A stretch of DNA of 64,000 bases from an uncultured Phycisphaerales bacterium (lineage in GTDB: Bacteria; Planctomycetota; Phycisphaerae; Sedimentisphaerales; Anaerohalosphaeraceae). Shown piece by piece: positions 34,480-44,243 of this stretch. Each line of letters begins with the position of its first letter. The stretch's first letter is position 1. Location of the stretch: assembly GCA_937868095.1 (NCBI GenBank), contig CALMLO010000028.1, positions 1 through 64,000 on the forward strand. The letters are read 5' to 3'. The translations under genes and the position numbers were made by a program. The notes beneath the pieces are model-generated. The model was not told the DNA's origin and did no database searches. It was given only the letters and a program-made list of their open reading frames with translations.

Positions 34480-35121
34480 ATGATGAAGAACGTGTTTGTA
34501 TTATCCATTACGGCGGTATTGCTGTTTGCAGCAAGCAGTGAAAGTGCCCTTGTTTACACTTTCGACACCGATGTTGAGGGCTTTCAGAATGTCTCCTGGA
34601 ATGCCGGTCCGGCCGGCTGGTCAGATGCGCCTACGGTTCAGCAGGCCCATACGGCGGGGGGCTGGCAGATGAAGATGACCAAAGAGTTCTCGTGGGAAGC
34701 CGGCGGGGGGGCCGACAATCAGCAGCTTGCGATGCAGGCGATGGCCAATGACCCGGCGGCGAAGATTTCCTTCGACGTTATGGTTGACGGCAGCAGTTTT
34801 CCGGCGGGTGCCGGCGTTTGGTATCAGTTCAATCTGGTGGGCAACAGTGACGGCTCTGCCAGCTGGACCCAGATTGATAAGGTCGTGGATGGCTGGCACA
34901 ATCCGGATGATGCGACGCTGCTGACGTGGCACGTGGAGTTGCCGTTTTCCGCCCTCGGCTGGGAGCCCGGCGACAGCTGGTTCCAGCTTTGGACGGGTAC
35001 CAATTCTGATGCTGCCTATCCCGTCAATTTTTATCTGGACAACGTGAAGGTTACGCCTGAGCCGGCAACGATGATTCTGCTGGGAGTTGGCGGTCTGTTC
35101 TCGCTTCGGAAGAGGAAATAA
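34480..35121 (+). CDS. PEP-CTERM sorted exported protein
   Basis: The start at 34480 follows AAGGAG; a second ATG directly follows at 34483. The 213-residue protein has a signal peptide (KNVFVLSITAVLLFAASSES), a beta-rich middle that looks like a carbohydrate-binding jelly roll (VYTFDTDVEGFQNVSW, NFYLDNVKVT), and a C-terminal PEP-CTERM signal: PEPATM, a hydrophobic stretch, then RKRK. It should be cleaved by an exosortase and sent to the surface or matrix. Its content resembles the first domain of the preceding protein. Confidence 0.82.
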   Translation: MMKNVFVLSITAVLLFAASSESALVYTFDTDVEGFQNVSWNAGPAGWSDAPTVQQAHTAGGWQMKMTKEFSWEAGGGADNQQLAMQAMANDPAAKISFDVMVDGSSFPAGAGVWYQFNLVGNSDGSASWTQIDKVVDGWHNPDDATLLTWHVELPFSALGWEPGDSWFQLWTGTNSDAAYPVNFYLDNVKVTPEPATMILLGVGGLFSLRKRK

Positions 35122-35161
35122 GAGCGAACCCAAGAAAGAGATTTGTTAATGAAGTACTTCA

Positions 35162-35200
35162 AAAGGGCCGGAAGGTTAATCCTGACGGCCCTTTATTTTT
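35162..35200 (+). terminator. Rho-independent terminator after the PEP-CTERM gene
   Basis: AAAGGGCCG at 35162-35170 pairs perfectly with CGGCCCTTT at 35186-35194 across a 15-base loop, followed by ATTTTT. It separates the PEP-CTERM gene from the GH26 gene. Confidence 0.75.
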
Positions 35201-35237
35201 CATGCGATGGGGGTGCTGATTCCGATGTGAATAAAAG

Positions 35238-35297
35238 TCCGGACATCTGAAAGGGGACAGAACCCAAGGGAGTTTCCGGTTTCCTCAGGTGTCCGGA
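35238..35297 (+). repeat. 13-bp inverted repeat in the GH26 leader
   Basis: TCCGGACATCTGA (35238-35250) and TCAGGTGTCCGGA (35285-35297) pair at 12 of 13 positions, the remaining one a G-U wobble in RNA. The 34-base loop is purine-rich. The hairpin ends 25 bases before the mannanase start, so it may act on its mRNA or as a dyad binding site. Confidence 0.55.
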
Positions 35298-35322
35298 AGG
35301 AATAGAAAGCAGAGAACAATTG

Positions 35323-37221
35323 ATGAAATGCTGTCTGCGTATTTTCATAGGAATTATTATTTTTTTGGGCTCCTGGGTTTGCCCTTTGGGATTTGGCCAT
35401 CCGGTTCAAACCGGTCTGACAGCGGGGCGGCTGATGGTAATCGGCTCGGCCGGCGTGGTCCGGCCGCCGAAGGTCCTGAGCGACCCGCAGGCCGCGAATG
35501 AGGCCAAATCACTTCTGTCTTTTCTGGTTGATTTGTACGGCCAGAAAGTCCTTGCCGGCCAGCAGTCCATGGCTGATATTGTCTATATTCAGTCCCTTGT
35601 CGGCAAGCAGCCGGCGATTGGGGCGTTTGATTTGATGGATTATTCGCCCTCGCGCATTGAACACGGGGCCAATCCGACAGGACAGGTCGAAAGCTGGATT
35701 GACTGGGCGGATTCGGGCGGTGGGATTGTCAGTTTGTGCTGGCACTGGAATGCTCCGACGGATTTGGTTGATGAGGGGGACTGGCCGTGGTGGCGGGGAT
35801 TCTATACCCAAGGCACCACCTTTGACATCGAATCGGTGCTGGCGGAGCCGGGTGGGGAGCGATACCGACTTCTGCTGCGGGACCTGGACGCCATTGCCGT
35901 TCAGTTGGCTAAATTTCAGGATGCCGGTCTGCCGGTATTGTGGCGGCCGCTTCATGAGGCCTCCGGGGGATGGTTCTGGTGGGGCGCCAAGGGGCCTGGG
36001 CCGTTTATTGAACTGTGGCATCTTATGTATGACCGTTTTGTCAATGTGCACGGTCTGCACCACTTGATCTGGGTTTATACACTCGGCGATGCAGACTGGT
36101 ATCCGGGTGATGACTATGTGGATATTGTGGGAATGGATATTTATCCGGATGACCTGAACAGCAGTTTGATTGGCTACTGGCGGGATGCGCAAAGCCGCCA
36201 TGAAGGCATGAAACTGGTGGCGCTGACGGAATCGGGGATTCTTCCGAGTCCGGACAGGATGCGAGAAAATGAGGTCTGGTGGAGCTGGTTTTCCGTCTGG
36301 TCCGGTGATTTTATTCGGAATGTGGAGCCGGCATTTCTTGCGGCGGTTTACAATGATGAGGATGTTCTTACCCTCGATGAACTGATTGACTGGAAGCACT
36401 ACCCGGTTCATAGCAGCCCGCCGAACTGTTCAATAATCTGGCCGTGGGACTCTATTAAAATACCGGTCGGTTCCGATTTGACGGTTCTGGCGGATGCAGA
36501 GGATGCCGACGGGACAATCAGCAAGGTGGAATTTTTCAACGGGGTGTGCAAACTCGGAGAAGATACCGCCGCCCCTTATGCCTTTACCTGGCATCAGATT
36601 CCTGAAGGAGTTTGTCTTCTGAAGGCGAGGGCTGCGGACAACAGCGGCCTGGCAACCACGTCGTCGGCTGTGTCTTTGATTGTCGGCAGTGCGGCGCCGC
36701 TGGTTTCGATGTGTTATGAAGCCGAAGAGGCCGTCAGCGACGGGCCAGTCCTCAACAGAAGTTTTTCCGGCTATTCCGGCAGCGGCTCGATGTTATTTAA
36801 TGCTTCAGGAGGAACGGGCATCACCTTTACCGTCCTTTCGAGGCAGGAAGGCGGTTTTCCGCTGAGCATTCGCTATCTGATTCCGGCCGGCTGGGGAGAC
36901 AAGCCCAATCGAATCCTTGTAAACGGTCAGCTGATAGGGACTCTTTGCTTTGTGAATACCGGCGGCGTGTGGACGGAGATTGAATTCGGCACGATTTGGC
37001 TGCATGCCGGTTCTAACACGGTGCGGATTGAACACGACTGGGGCTGGCTATATGTGGATTGTATTGAACTGATGCTGCCGGGTGCGATCCCGTATTCGGA
37101 CGGGGACCTCAATATGGATAATTTCGTGGATATGGACGATTTGATTATTTTGTGTGTCGGCTGGATGAATCCGTATGGGATGGAGGATTTGGCGGATGTA
37201 TCTGCGGATTGGCAGAATTGA
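35323..37221 (+). CDS. GH26 beta-mannanase with Ig-like, CBM35-like and dockerin-like domains
   Basis: The ATG at 35323 is preferred over a TTG one codon earlier. A signal peptide covers about residues 1-27. Residues about 55-360 are a GH26 domain: acid/base E212 in WRPLHEASGGWFWWG and nucleophile E303 in VALTESGILP, with GMDIYPDD between. Next come an Ig-like domain (about 366-455), a CBM35/6-like domain starting MCYEAEEAVSDG (about 463-585), and a dockerin-like end (DGDLNMDNFVDMDDLIILC). It cuts beta-1,4-mannan outside the cell. It stands behind a terminator and has no operator copy of its own. Confidence 0.9.
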   Translation: MKCCLRIFIGIIIFLGSWVCPLGFGHPVQTGLTAGRLMVIGSAGVVRPPKVLSDPQAANEAKSLLSFLVDLYGQKVLAGQQSMADIVYIQSLVGKQPAIGAFDLMDYSPSRIEHGANPTGQVESWIDWADSGGGIVSLCWHWNAPTDLVDEGDWPWWRGFYTQGTTFDIESVLAEPGGERYRLLLRDLDAIAVQLAKFQDAGLPVLWRPLHEASGGWFWWGAKGPGPFIELWHLMYDRFVNVHGLHHLIWVYTLGDADWYPGDDYVDIVGMDIYPDDLNSSLIGYWRDAQSRHEGMKLVALTESGILPSPDRMRENEVWWSWFSVWSGDFIRNVEPAFLAAVYNDEDVLTLDELIDWKHYPVHSSPPNCSIIWPWDSIKIPVGSDLTVLADAEDADGTISKVEFFNGVCKLGEDTAAPYAFTWHQIPEGVCLLKARAADNSGLATTSSAVSLIVGSAAPLVSMCYEAEEAVSDGPVLNRSFSGYSGSGSMLFNASGGTGITFTVLSRQEGGFPLSIRYLIPAGWGDKPNRILVNGQLIGTLCFVNTGGVWTEIEFGTIWLHAGSNTVRIEHDWGWLYVDCIELMLPGAIPYSDGDLNMDNFVDMDDLIILCVGWMNPYGMEDLADVSADWQN

Positions 37222-37246
37222 ACAATTTAGATGCGGAGGTTGGATT

Positions 37247-39016
37247 ATGAGGAATCTGTTTGGGGGGATTGTCGGGTGCTGGGTGGTGTCGGCGGCGGTC
37301 TGGGGGGCAATTCCAGTTCATTATACCGTTGATACGGAAAGCGAGCGCGGGCTGATTAGTCCGTATATTTACGGGTTTAATTTTGACCAGGTAACCTGTG
37401 GAAATCTGACGGTGCGGCGGATGGGCGGCAACCGGACTACCGGTTATAACTGGGAGAATAATTTCTCCAATGCAGGCAGCGACTGGCAGCATTCGAGCGA
37501 TCGGTATATGTCTTCGTATCTGCCGTGGAACCAGCAATTGATTCCGGGCAAAGTGTATGCGGATTTTCGGCGGGAGGATATTCAGGCCCAGCGAGCGTCG
37601 GTTCTGACACTTCAGATGGCCGGGTATGTATCGGCGGACGACTATGGAACGGTCAGCGAAGACCAGACGGCCCCTTCTTCCCGCTGGAAAGCAGTGGTTT
37701 ATAAGAAAAACGCTCCTTTCTGTGTGCCGGCGGGCAGTCCGGATACGACGGACAACTATGTGTATATGGATGAGTTTGTTCACTATTTGGTGACGACGTT
37801 CGGCGATGCAGCCGCACCGACGGGCGTTCAGTTTTATTCGCTGGATAATGAGCCGGCCTTGTGGGCTTATACGCATCCGCGGATTCATCCTGCTAAACTT
37901 GGGTGTGCTGAACTCATCAGCCGCAGCACGGCTCTGGCGTCGGCGGTGAAGGATGTGGACCCGTATGCGCAGATTACCGGGCCCGTCTTGTATGGGTTTA
38001 GCGCATTTATGAGTTTGCAGGATGCACCGGACTGGAACAGTGTCAAAGGCAGCTATGGCTGGTTTCTGGACTATTACCTTGCGCAGATGAGGGCCGCCGA
38101 GCAGTCTTCGGGGCGGCGGCTGCTGGATGTGCTGGACCTGCATTGGTATCCGGAGGCGCAGGATGATAATGGTGTGCGGATTACGGACTTTGCGGCGACG
38201 GACACCAATTATACGGCGCGGATGCAGGCGCCGCGGACACTGTGGGACAGCGGCTATGTTGAAAAAAGCTGGATTGGAGAGTGGTTCCGCAGTTATCTGC
38301 CGCTGCTGCCGCGGGTCTTCCTTTCGATTCAGACGTACTATCCCGGCACAAAGCTGGCGTTTACGGAGTATAATTACGGAGGAGAGAATCATGTTTCCGG
38401 CGGGATTGCTCAGGCGGATGTGGTGGGGATTTTCGGCAAATACGGGGTGTATCTGGCGACGTACTGGGGCGGAAACGGTTCCTATACGAATGCGGCGTTC
38501 AATCTGTACCGCAATTATGACGGCGGCGGCTCTGCGTTCGGCGATGTGGCGGTGTCTGCCTCGATGTCGGACAAGGTGAACAGTTCGATTTACGGCTCTA
38601 TGTTTGCCGGCGTCAACAACCGGCTGCATCTGATTGTTCTGAATAAGAATCTGACAGAAACCATTCAGGGGACTTTTGCTATTGACAGTCCCTGTTTGTA
38701 CACGTCGGGGCGGGTGTGGGCGTTTGACAGCAGCCATGCGGCTGTTTCAGAAATTACACCGGTTGGGACGATTGCGAATAATACTTTTGTTTATGGGGTG
38801 CCGCCGCTGACGGCCTGCCATTTTGTGCTTGAGTCGAGCCGGCCGGCTGCGGATTTGACGGGCGATTGTCAGGTCGGAAGTGACGATTTGGCGCTGCTTT
38901 GCGAACAGTGGCTTGAGGCGGGATTGGGACCGGAAAGCGACTGTGCCGACCTGAATCGGGATGGAATTGTGGACGTTCAGGATTTCGCCATTTTGTCTGA
39001 CGGCTGGATGCGCTGA
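37247..39016 (+). CDS. GH44 glycanase with dockerin-like domain
   Basis: The start at 37247 follows GGAGG and opens a signal peptide (NLFGGIVGCWVVSAAVWG). The frame extends 24 codons into the previous gene. Residues about 25-510 match GH44: YIYGFNFDQ, RRMGGNRTTGYNWENN, acid/base E202 in YSLDNEPALWAYTHPR, nucleophile E374 in FTEYNYGGENHVSGG. GH44 enzymes hydrolyse cellulose, xyloglucan or mannan. The tail (about 536-589) is a two-part dockerin-like domain ending DLNRDGIVDVQDFAILSDGW. It lies 25 bases after GH26, so the two are likely co-transcribed to act on glucomannan. Confidence 0.88.
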   Translation: MRNLFGGIVGCWVVSAAVWGAIPVHYTVDTESERGLISPYIYGFNFDQVTCGNLTVRRMGGNRTTGYNWENNFSNAGSDWQHSSDRYMSSYLPWNQQLIPGKVYADFRREDIQAQRASVLTLQMAGYVSADDYGTVSEDQTAPSSRWKAVVYKKNAPFCVPAGSPDTTDNYVYMDEFVHYLVTTFGDAAAPTGVQFYSLDNEPALWAYTHPRIHPAKLGCAELISRSTALASAVKDVDPYAQITGPVLYGFSAFMSLQDAPDWNSVKGSYGWFLDYYLAQMRAAEQSSGRRLLDVLDLHWYPEAQDDNGVRITDFAATDTNYTARMQAPRTLWDSGYVEKSWIGEWFRSYLPLLPRVFLSIQTYYPGTKLAFTEYNYGGENHVSGGIAQADVVGIFGKYGVYLATYWGGNGSYTNAAFNLYRNYDGGGSAFGDVAVSASMSDKVNSSIYGSMFAGVNNRLHLIVLNKNLTETIQGTFAIDSPCLYTSGRVWAFDSSHAAVSEITPVGTIANNTFVYGVPPLTACHFVLESSRPAADLTGDCQVGSDDLALLCEQWLEAGLGPESDCADLNRDGIVDVQDFAILSDGWMR

Positions 39017-39032
39017 GGCGTCCGGCTGTTCG

Positions 39033-39695
39033 TCAGGTGTCTACCTTTTTGTGACGGATGATGTGGCCTTCCACCAGATAGATAACATCTTCAGCGATGT
39101 TGGTGGCGTGGTCGGCGATGCGTTCGAGATTGCGCGAGACGGACAGAAGATGAATCAGTGATTCCAGCTGGTCCAGGTGCCGGCGTATCTGCGTTTGAAC
39201 ATATTCGGCCACCTGCTCGTGAAGATTATCTACAATGTCATCGCTATGGCGGACGCGGTAAGCCAACGGACAATCGAGATTGACCAGGGCATCGATGCTC
39301 AGGTGAACCATGGACTGGCTTCTCTCTGCGATGGTTTCGAGCGTCGGCGGGATTTCGATGGGAGGGTGGTCGGCCAGGTATTCGGCGGCGTCGGCGATAT
39401 TGACGGCCAAGTCGCCGATACGTTCGAGGTCGTTGTTGATTTTCAGTGCGGTGATGATGTATCGCAGGTCGATGGCGACGGGCTGATAGAGGGCGAGCAT
39501 TTTCAGACATTCTTCTTCGATGTCCACTTCTTTGCGGTCGATTTCAAAGTCGCGGTCAATGACCTGGCGAGCGAGGGTGCTGTCTCTATTCTCGACGGCC
39601 TTGACGGCCTGCCAGAGATGTTCTTCGACGGTGGAGCACTGGGCTATCATCATCTGTTTGAGATTGTCAATTTCGCGTTTGAGATGGACCGACAT
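39033..39695 (-). CDS. phoU: Phosphate transport system regulator PhoU
   Basis: The 220-residue protein is all-helical with two PhoU repeats. The signature is ALYQPVAIDLRYIITALKINNDLERIGDLAVNIA (read in two parts), repeated as SVSRNLERIADHATNIAEDVIYLVEG. PhoU links phosphate uptake by PstSCAB to PhoR signalling. It is the last gene of the pst operon, 18 bases after pstB, and converges on GH44 with only 16 bases between. Confidence 0.94.
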   Translation of the reverse strand: MSVHLKREIDNLKQMMIAQCSTVEEHLWQAVKAVENRDSTLARQVIDRDFEIDRKEVDIEEECLKMLALYQPVAIDLRYIITALKINNDLERIGDLAVNIADAAEYLADHPPIEIPPTLETIAERSQSMVHLSIDALVNLDCPLAYRVRHSDDIVDNLHEQVAEYVQTQIRRHLDQLESLIHLLSVSRNLERIADHATNIAEDVIYLVEGHIIRHKKVDT

Positions 39696-39713
39696 TGGGG
39701 GACTCCTTTCGTC

Positions 39714-40625
39714 TTATCCGAATCGGCCTGTGATGTAGTCTTCGGTTTCTTTGCGGGAAGGGTTGGTGAAAAGGACATCGGTTCGGTTGTATTCGATGAG
39801 TTTGCCGAGGCAGAAGAAGGCGGTTCGGTCGCTGATGCGTGCGGCCTGCTGCATATTGTGGGTAACAATGACGATGGTGTATGCACCTTTGAGGGCGGCG
39901 ATCAGTTCTTCGATGCGGAAGGTGGCCAGCGGGTCCAGTGCCGAGCAGGGTTCGTCCATCAGGATGACCTTCGGCTTGTTGGCGAGTGTCCGTGCGATGC
40001 AGAGCCGCTGCTGCTGGCCGCCGGAAAGGGCGAGGGCGGACTTGCTGAGGTCGTCTTTGACTTCGTTCCACAGGGCGGCGTCTTTCAGGCACTGCTCGAC
40101 GATGGCATCCAGCTGTGAACGCCGGCGGATGCCCTGGAGACGGGGGCCGTAGGCGATGTTGTCATAGATGCTTTTGGCGAATGGATTGGGCCTTTGAAAG
40201 ACCATGCCGACCTGCTGGCGGAGATTGACGAGGTTGGTCTGTTTATCATACACGTCCTGGCCGCCGACGGCCAGGAGACCTTCCGCATGGGTTCGGGGAA
40301 TCAGGTCATTCATCCGGTTGATGCAGCGGAGAAAGGTGCTTTTTCCGCAGCCGCTGGGGCCGATGATTGCTGTGACAGAACCGGCTTCAATGTCGAGGGT
40401 GATTTTTTCGACACCCGGCCTGGAGCCGTAGTAGAAGCTGAAGTCTTTGGATTGGATGATGACGCGTTCGGGCGGAATGGTCTGCGGTATCTGCGTACCG
40501 CCGGCGGATGGGGCCGGTCTGGGAGGAGCGGCCTGAAAAGGGGTCGGCTGTTTTGGTATTGGTTCCATTTTCGGACTCTTGGTTTTCAGTTGAATCTGGA
40601 TTATTTTATCGGATAGAACAGGCAT
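39714..40625 (-). CDS. pstB: Phosphate ABC transporter ATP-binding protein PstB
   Basis: The 303-residue protein is the ATPase of the PstSCAB phosphate importer. Walker A is GPSGCGKST, the Q-loop is [11 protein letters not shown], the signature is LSGGQQQR, and Walker B is [14 protein letters not shown] Pro-rich N-terminal extension of about 50 residues is unusual for PstB. The start at 40625 has AAGGG upstream and follows the pstA stop by one base. An internal ATG at 40568 is the alternative. Confidence 0.94.
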   Translation of the reverse strand: MPVLSDKIIQIQLKTKSPKMEPIPKQPTPFQAAPPRPAPSAGGTQIPQTIPPERVIIQSKDFSFYYGSRPGVEKITLDIEAGSVTAIIGPSGCGKSTFLRCINRMNDLIPRTHAEGLLAVGGQDVYDKQTNLVNLRQQVGMVFQRPNPFAKSIYDNIAYGPRLQGIRRRSQLDAIVEQCLKDAALWNEVKDDLSKSALALSGGQQQRLCIARTLANKPKVILMDEPCSALDPLATFRIEELIAALKGAYTIVIVTHNMQQAARISDRTAFFCLGKLIEYNRTDVLFTNPSRKETEDYITGRFG

Positions 40626-40626
40626 T

Positions 40627-42264
40627 TCAAAGCCCTTGCAGTTTTTTACTCATTCGCCATCGCAGCAGGATGGCGGTGATATTCAGGAGGATGACTAAAA
40701 GAATCAGGGTTAGGGCCATTCCAAACTGATTATGGGGTACCAGCATGGCCATGCGGTCTCCGACCGTAATATCATAGCAGCCATAGGAGAGCGCTCTGGT
40801 CGGCTGAAAAAGCCAGTCCGGCTTGAGGCCGATTTTGGGGACAGGGCCGAGTGCAACGGCTCCGGCAAACAGAATAGGGGCGGTTTCGCCGGCGGCCCGG
40901 CTCAAACTGAGAATAATGCCTGTAAGAATGCCCGGCCCGGCGGCCGGCAGGGTCACCGACAGAAAGGTTCTGAATTTGCCGGCGCCCAGAGACAGGGAGG
41001 CCTCTTTGTAGGAGCGGGGGACGGCGCGGATGGCTTCTTCACTGGCGCGGATAATGACGGGCAGGACCAGCAGGGCCAGCGTCATAGAGGCCGAGAGGAT
41101 GCAGGGTTTGCCGGTCAGCAGGACAAAGAAAGCCAGACCGAACAGGCCGTAAACAATACTGGGGACGCCGGCCAGTGTATTGATGCAGGTTCGAATGATG
41201 CGGTTTATGATGCCGTCGGATGCATATTCCACCAGATAGGCGGCGGAAAGGACGCCGATGGGAACCGCCAGAATCATCGAAAGCACGGTGAGCAGCAGGG
41301 TACCGAGGATTTCCGGGCCGGCTCCGCCGAAGTAATGGCCGGCTGTGCTGTCATCGAAAAAATATTGCCAATAGACGGTTGGGCGGGGCTTGAGCATGGC
41401 GGGCAGGTTTTGTTCCATCATCGGGAACAAGGGGGCCAGTGCGGTGCCGGCAAAGATTCCTTCGGCGGGGTCGTCGCGGCGGATTTGTCGAGCGATTAAC
41501 TGTTTGCTGCCGTCGCCGGCGGGAACCCATTGGGTCTGGTAAAGCAGATTGTGCAGATGCTTTTGGGCGATGTCCCATCGAGCGGCACCAAACCGCTCCT
41601 GCGGCAGGGGCGGTTCTGGTTCGGAGGGCAGCGGGCCCAGGAGGTTGCGCATTTCGGTTTTGACGAGGTCCAGTTCGGCGGCATACCTGGCTCGCTGCGT
41701 CAGATCGATTTCCTGAAGAATTTGCCGATAGCGTTCGGACAGTGAGAAAAGGGCTTCCATCGGCGTCTGGCGAAAATCAGGATTGCTGCGCTGACTGTCT
41801 ATGTTGTCCAGGAGGGCTTGGGCACGACTCTTGTCGGTTTCCTGGACGGCCTGGAGAAAATCGTCTCGCAGCCGGCGGGCCAGATTCCGCCGCTGGGTGT
41901 ACAGTTCGCCGGAAACGCCGCGGTATCGGAGATGTCGGCCGTATTGCTGATAGGCCGCTCTGGCGGTTTTTTGCAAGGGAGCAATATCAATGCCCCGGCT
42001 GAACTGGTCCAGCAGGGCCAAAGCCGGCCGGCGTGCGGCCTCTGTTTCGGTGATGAGTGTCTGGAGGGTTTTTTCGTCGCCCCGCTTGAAGAGTTTTTTC
42101 TGCATCTTGTCAAATTCGACCGTCCGCTGGAAGAAAACGGCTTGGCTGCCTTTGACGAGCATCGGCAGCAGAAACAGCAGAAGAGCGGCGGTCAGAAGCC
42201 AAACGGAACTGGTGCATACAAAGGTGAATCCGCTGTTTTGGATTTGCCGCAGTTTTGTTTTCAT
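40627..42264 (-). CDS. pstA: Phosphate ABC transporter permease PstA with long periplasmic insert
   Basis: The start at 42264 overlaps the pstC stop (ATGA); the frame extends upstream in a shadow of pstC. Residues about 20-42 are the first membrane helix. Residues about 46-316 are a polar, helical insert. Residues about 317-545 are the normal permease core ([53 protein letters not shown], the EAA loop). PstA is usually about 280-300 residues; the insert nearly doubles it. DUF3333-containing PstA proteins have a similar plan, but I cannot confirm homology. Confidence 0.9.
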   Translation of the reverse strand: MKTKLRQIQNSGFTFVCTSSVWLLTAALLLFLLPMLVKGSQAVFFQRTVEFDKMQKKLFKRGDEKTLQTLITETEAARRPALALLDQFSRGIDIAPLQKTARAAYQQYGRHLRYRGVSGELYTQRRNLARRLRDDFLQAVQETDKSRAQALLDNIDSQRSNPDFRQTPMEALFSLSERYRQILQEIDLTQRARYAAELDLVKTEMRNLLGPLPSEPEPPLPQERFGAARWDIAQKHLHNLLYQTQWVPAGDGSKQLIARQIRRDDPAEGIFAGTALAPLFPMMEQNLPAMLKPRPTVYWQYFFDDSTAGHYFGGAGPEILGTLLLTVLSMILAVPIGVLSAAYLVEYASDGIINRIIRTCINTLAGVPSIVYGLFGLAFFVLLTGKPCILSASMTLALLVLPVIIRASEEAIRAVPRSYKEASLSLGAGKFRTFLSVTLPAAGPGILTGIILSLSRAAGETAPILFAGAVALGPVPKIGLKPDWLFQPTRALSYGCYDITVGDRMAMLVPHNQFGMALTLILLVILLNITAILLRWRMSKKLQGL

Positions 42265-43250
42265 CGGCCTGCTATCCTCTTCATCTGGGCCATGAGGTAT
42301 TCGCTGACTAAATTCAAACAGAAGGTAAACACCAGCAGCAGAAGGCCGACGGCAAAGAGGGAATGGAAATGAGCGGTTTCCTTCGGTACTTCGCCCAGTT
42401 CGCCGGCGATGGTGGCCGTCATCGTCCGGACGGATTGCGAGAGGTCCCACCATGGGGAGGGGATTTGAGCCGCGTTGCCGGAGGCCATCCAGACAACCAT
42501 GGTTTCGCCGACGGCCCGCATCATTCCGAGGATGACGGCGGCAAGGATTCCGCTGTGGGCGGCAGGGATGACAACTCGCAGCATTGTTTCGGCGCGGGTG
42601 GCTCCCAGCCCGTAGGAGGCCTCGCGGATGTCACGGCCTACGGCGGAGAGGGCGTCTTCGGCTACACTGATGATGGTCGGCATTGCCATAATGGAAAGAA
42701 TCAGGGACGCATTGAGAGCGTTGGTGCCGGTCGAAAAGCCCAGATGCTGCTGGAGCCAGGGGGCTACGAGCATCACGGCGAAAACGCCGTAAGCTACGGA
42801 GGGAATGGCGGCCAGGATTTCGATGATGGGTTTGCAGATTTGGCGGACTGAAAAGGATGCGATATCGCTTAAGAAAACAGCGGCCAGCAGGCCGGTTGGC
42901 ACGGCAATCAGCAGCGAGGTGAGGGTGACATAGAGGGAGCCGACGATGATGGCCAAGGCGCCGTATTCCGGTGCGGCTGGATGCTCTGGAAACCATCGCG
43001 GGCTGATGAGGAACTCTTTGAGCCGTCCGACGGCGGAAACGCCCGGCTCCGTGAAAAAGGGAGCGGCCTGCCGAATGACAAAAATAAAAATCAGCAGGAC
43101 CGCCAAGACGGAGCAGGCCGTCACCGCCAATAAAAAGGCGCGCACCAGAAAGGCGGCCAGCGTGCTTCGCATGTCATCGCGAAAGGAAAGGCGCAGCGGT
43201 CGGGAGAATTGAGCTGCCGCCGGGTCTTTCTGATTGGATGCTGCCGCCAT
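42261..43250 (-). CDS. pstC: Phosphate ABC transporter permease PstC
   Basis: The 329-residue protein has six membrane helices and the PstC blocks AVPTGLLAAVFLSDIASF, ILAAIPSVAYGVFAVMLVAPWL, RDIREASYGLGATRAETMLRV and MRAVGETMVVWMASGNA. It forms the importer channel with PstA. The N-terminus (MAAASNQKDPAAAQF) is a short polar tail before the first helix near residue 40. It lies 39 bases downstream of pstS. Confidence 0.94.
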   Translation of the reverse strand: MAAASNQKDPAAAQFSRPLRLSFRDDMRSTLAAFLVRAFLLAVTACSVLAVLLIFIFVIRQAAPFFTEPGVSAVGRLKEFLISPRWFPEHPAAPEYGALAIIVGSLYVTLTSLLIAVPTGLLAAVFLSDIASFSVRQICKPIIEILAAIPSVAYGVFAVMLVAPWLQQHLGFSTGTNALNASLILSIMAMPTIISVAEDALSAVGRDIREASYGLGATRAETMLRVVIPAAHSGILAAVILGMMRAVGETMVVWMASGNAAQIPSPWWDLSQSVRTMTATIAGELGEVPKETAHFHSLFAVGLLLLVFTFCLNLVSEYLMAQMKRIAGR

Positions 43251-43289
43251 TTGTCTTGTCTCCGAAACCGGACTGTATCCGGAGGGTGG

Positions 43290-44135
43290 TTAGTATTCTG
43301 TGACCGGCACAAAACCTTTGGCTTCTATGATTTCCTGTCCTTTTTCCGTCAGATAGAACGTGCAGAAGGCGTGCAGAAGCGAGGAGAGTTTCGGATAGCC
43401 GTTGGTAAAAAGGAAGAGGGGTCTGCTGACCGGATAAATGCCCTTGGCAATGGTAGAGCGGCTTGGCATTATGCCATCGACTTTGACTGCTTTGACAGTG
43501 CGGTCGAGAAAGCCGAGGCCGACATAGCCGATAGCCCCTGGCGTACTTCGTACACGGGTGTGGGTCTGCGGGTTGGAGTTGACATACTCGACATGAGCAG
43601 CCATTTTCTCCTCCTGCATGATGACGCTGTGGAATGTTTCATAGGTTCCGCTGGAGGTGTCGCGGCTGATTGGGACGATGGGCAGATTGGGGCCGCCGAG
43701 CTGAGCCCAGTTGGTTATTTTGCCGGTGTAAATATCACAAATCTGGCGGGAGGTCAGTTCGCTGATGGGGTTGGAAGGATGGACGACGATGCATACGCCG
43801 TCCATTGCAATCACATGGGCAACGGGAAAGACGCCTTTTTCGACGGCTTGCCGAAACTCCTTTTCCTTCATAAAGCGGCTCATCATGGCGATGTCGCAGC
43901 GGCCCTCGATGAGGGCGGCGGCCCCGTCTCCGCTGCCGGTTTTTTTGACGGTGATGGACAGGTCGGGGTAGATTTCCTTGAAGACCTCGGTGAAGGCGTC
44001 AACAAGGGGGCCTACGGTCGTAGAGCCGTCAATCTGAAGGGTTTTTTCATCCGCCGCGGCCGGCAGGAGCCAGCCGACGAGCAATAATCCGAGGGAAAAA
44101 GCAAGAGTTTTCTTCCCCTCGCGGCAGGTGTTCAT
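43290..44135 (-). CDS. pstS: Phosphate-binding protein PstS
   Basis: The 281-residue protein has an N-terminal signal (KKTLAFSLGLLLVGWLLPAAA). The phosphate-site blocks are DGSTTVGPLVDAFTEVF, KKTGSGDGAAALIEGRCDIAMMSR and PISRDTSSGTYETF. It is the periplasmic receptor of the Pst importer. It leads pstSCAB-phoU and lies 108 bases after the porin gene on the same strand. Confidence 0.94.
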   Translation of the reverse strand: MNTCREGKKTLAFSLGLLLVGWLLPAAADEKTLQIDGSTTVGPLVDAFTEVFKEIYPDLSITVKKTGSGDGAAALIEGRCDIAMMSRFMKEKEFRQAVEKGVFPVAHVIAMDGVCIVVHPSNPISELTSRQICDIYTGKITNWAQLGGPNLPIVPISRDTSSGTYETFHSVIMQEEKMAAHVEYVNSNPQTHTRVRSTPGAIGYVGLGFLDRTVKAVKVDGIMPSRSTIAKGIYPVSRPLFLFTNGYPKLSSLLHAFCTFYLTEKGQEIIEAKGFVPVTEY

Positions 44136-44243
44136 GGTTTATCCTTTCCCAATCGTTTCCTTTGCTGATGCGGTTGAGCACACCTGAAACCCTACCGCAG
44201 GATTGTTAGCATTTGATGAGGAATCGATTAGGAGTCCATAAAA

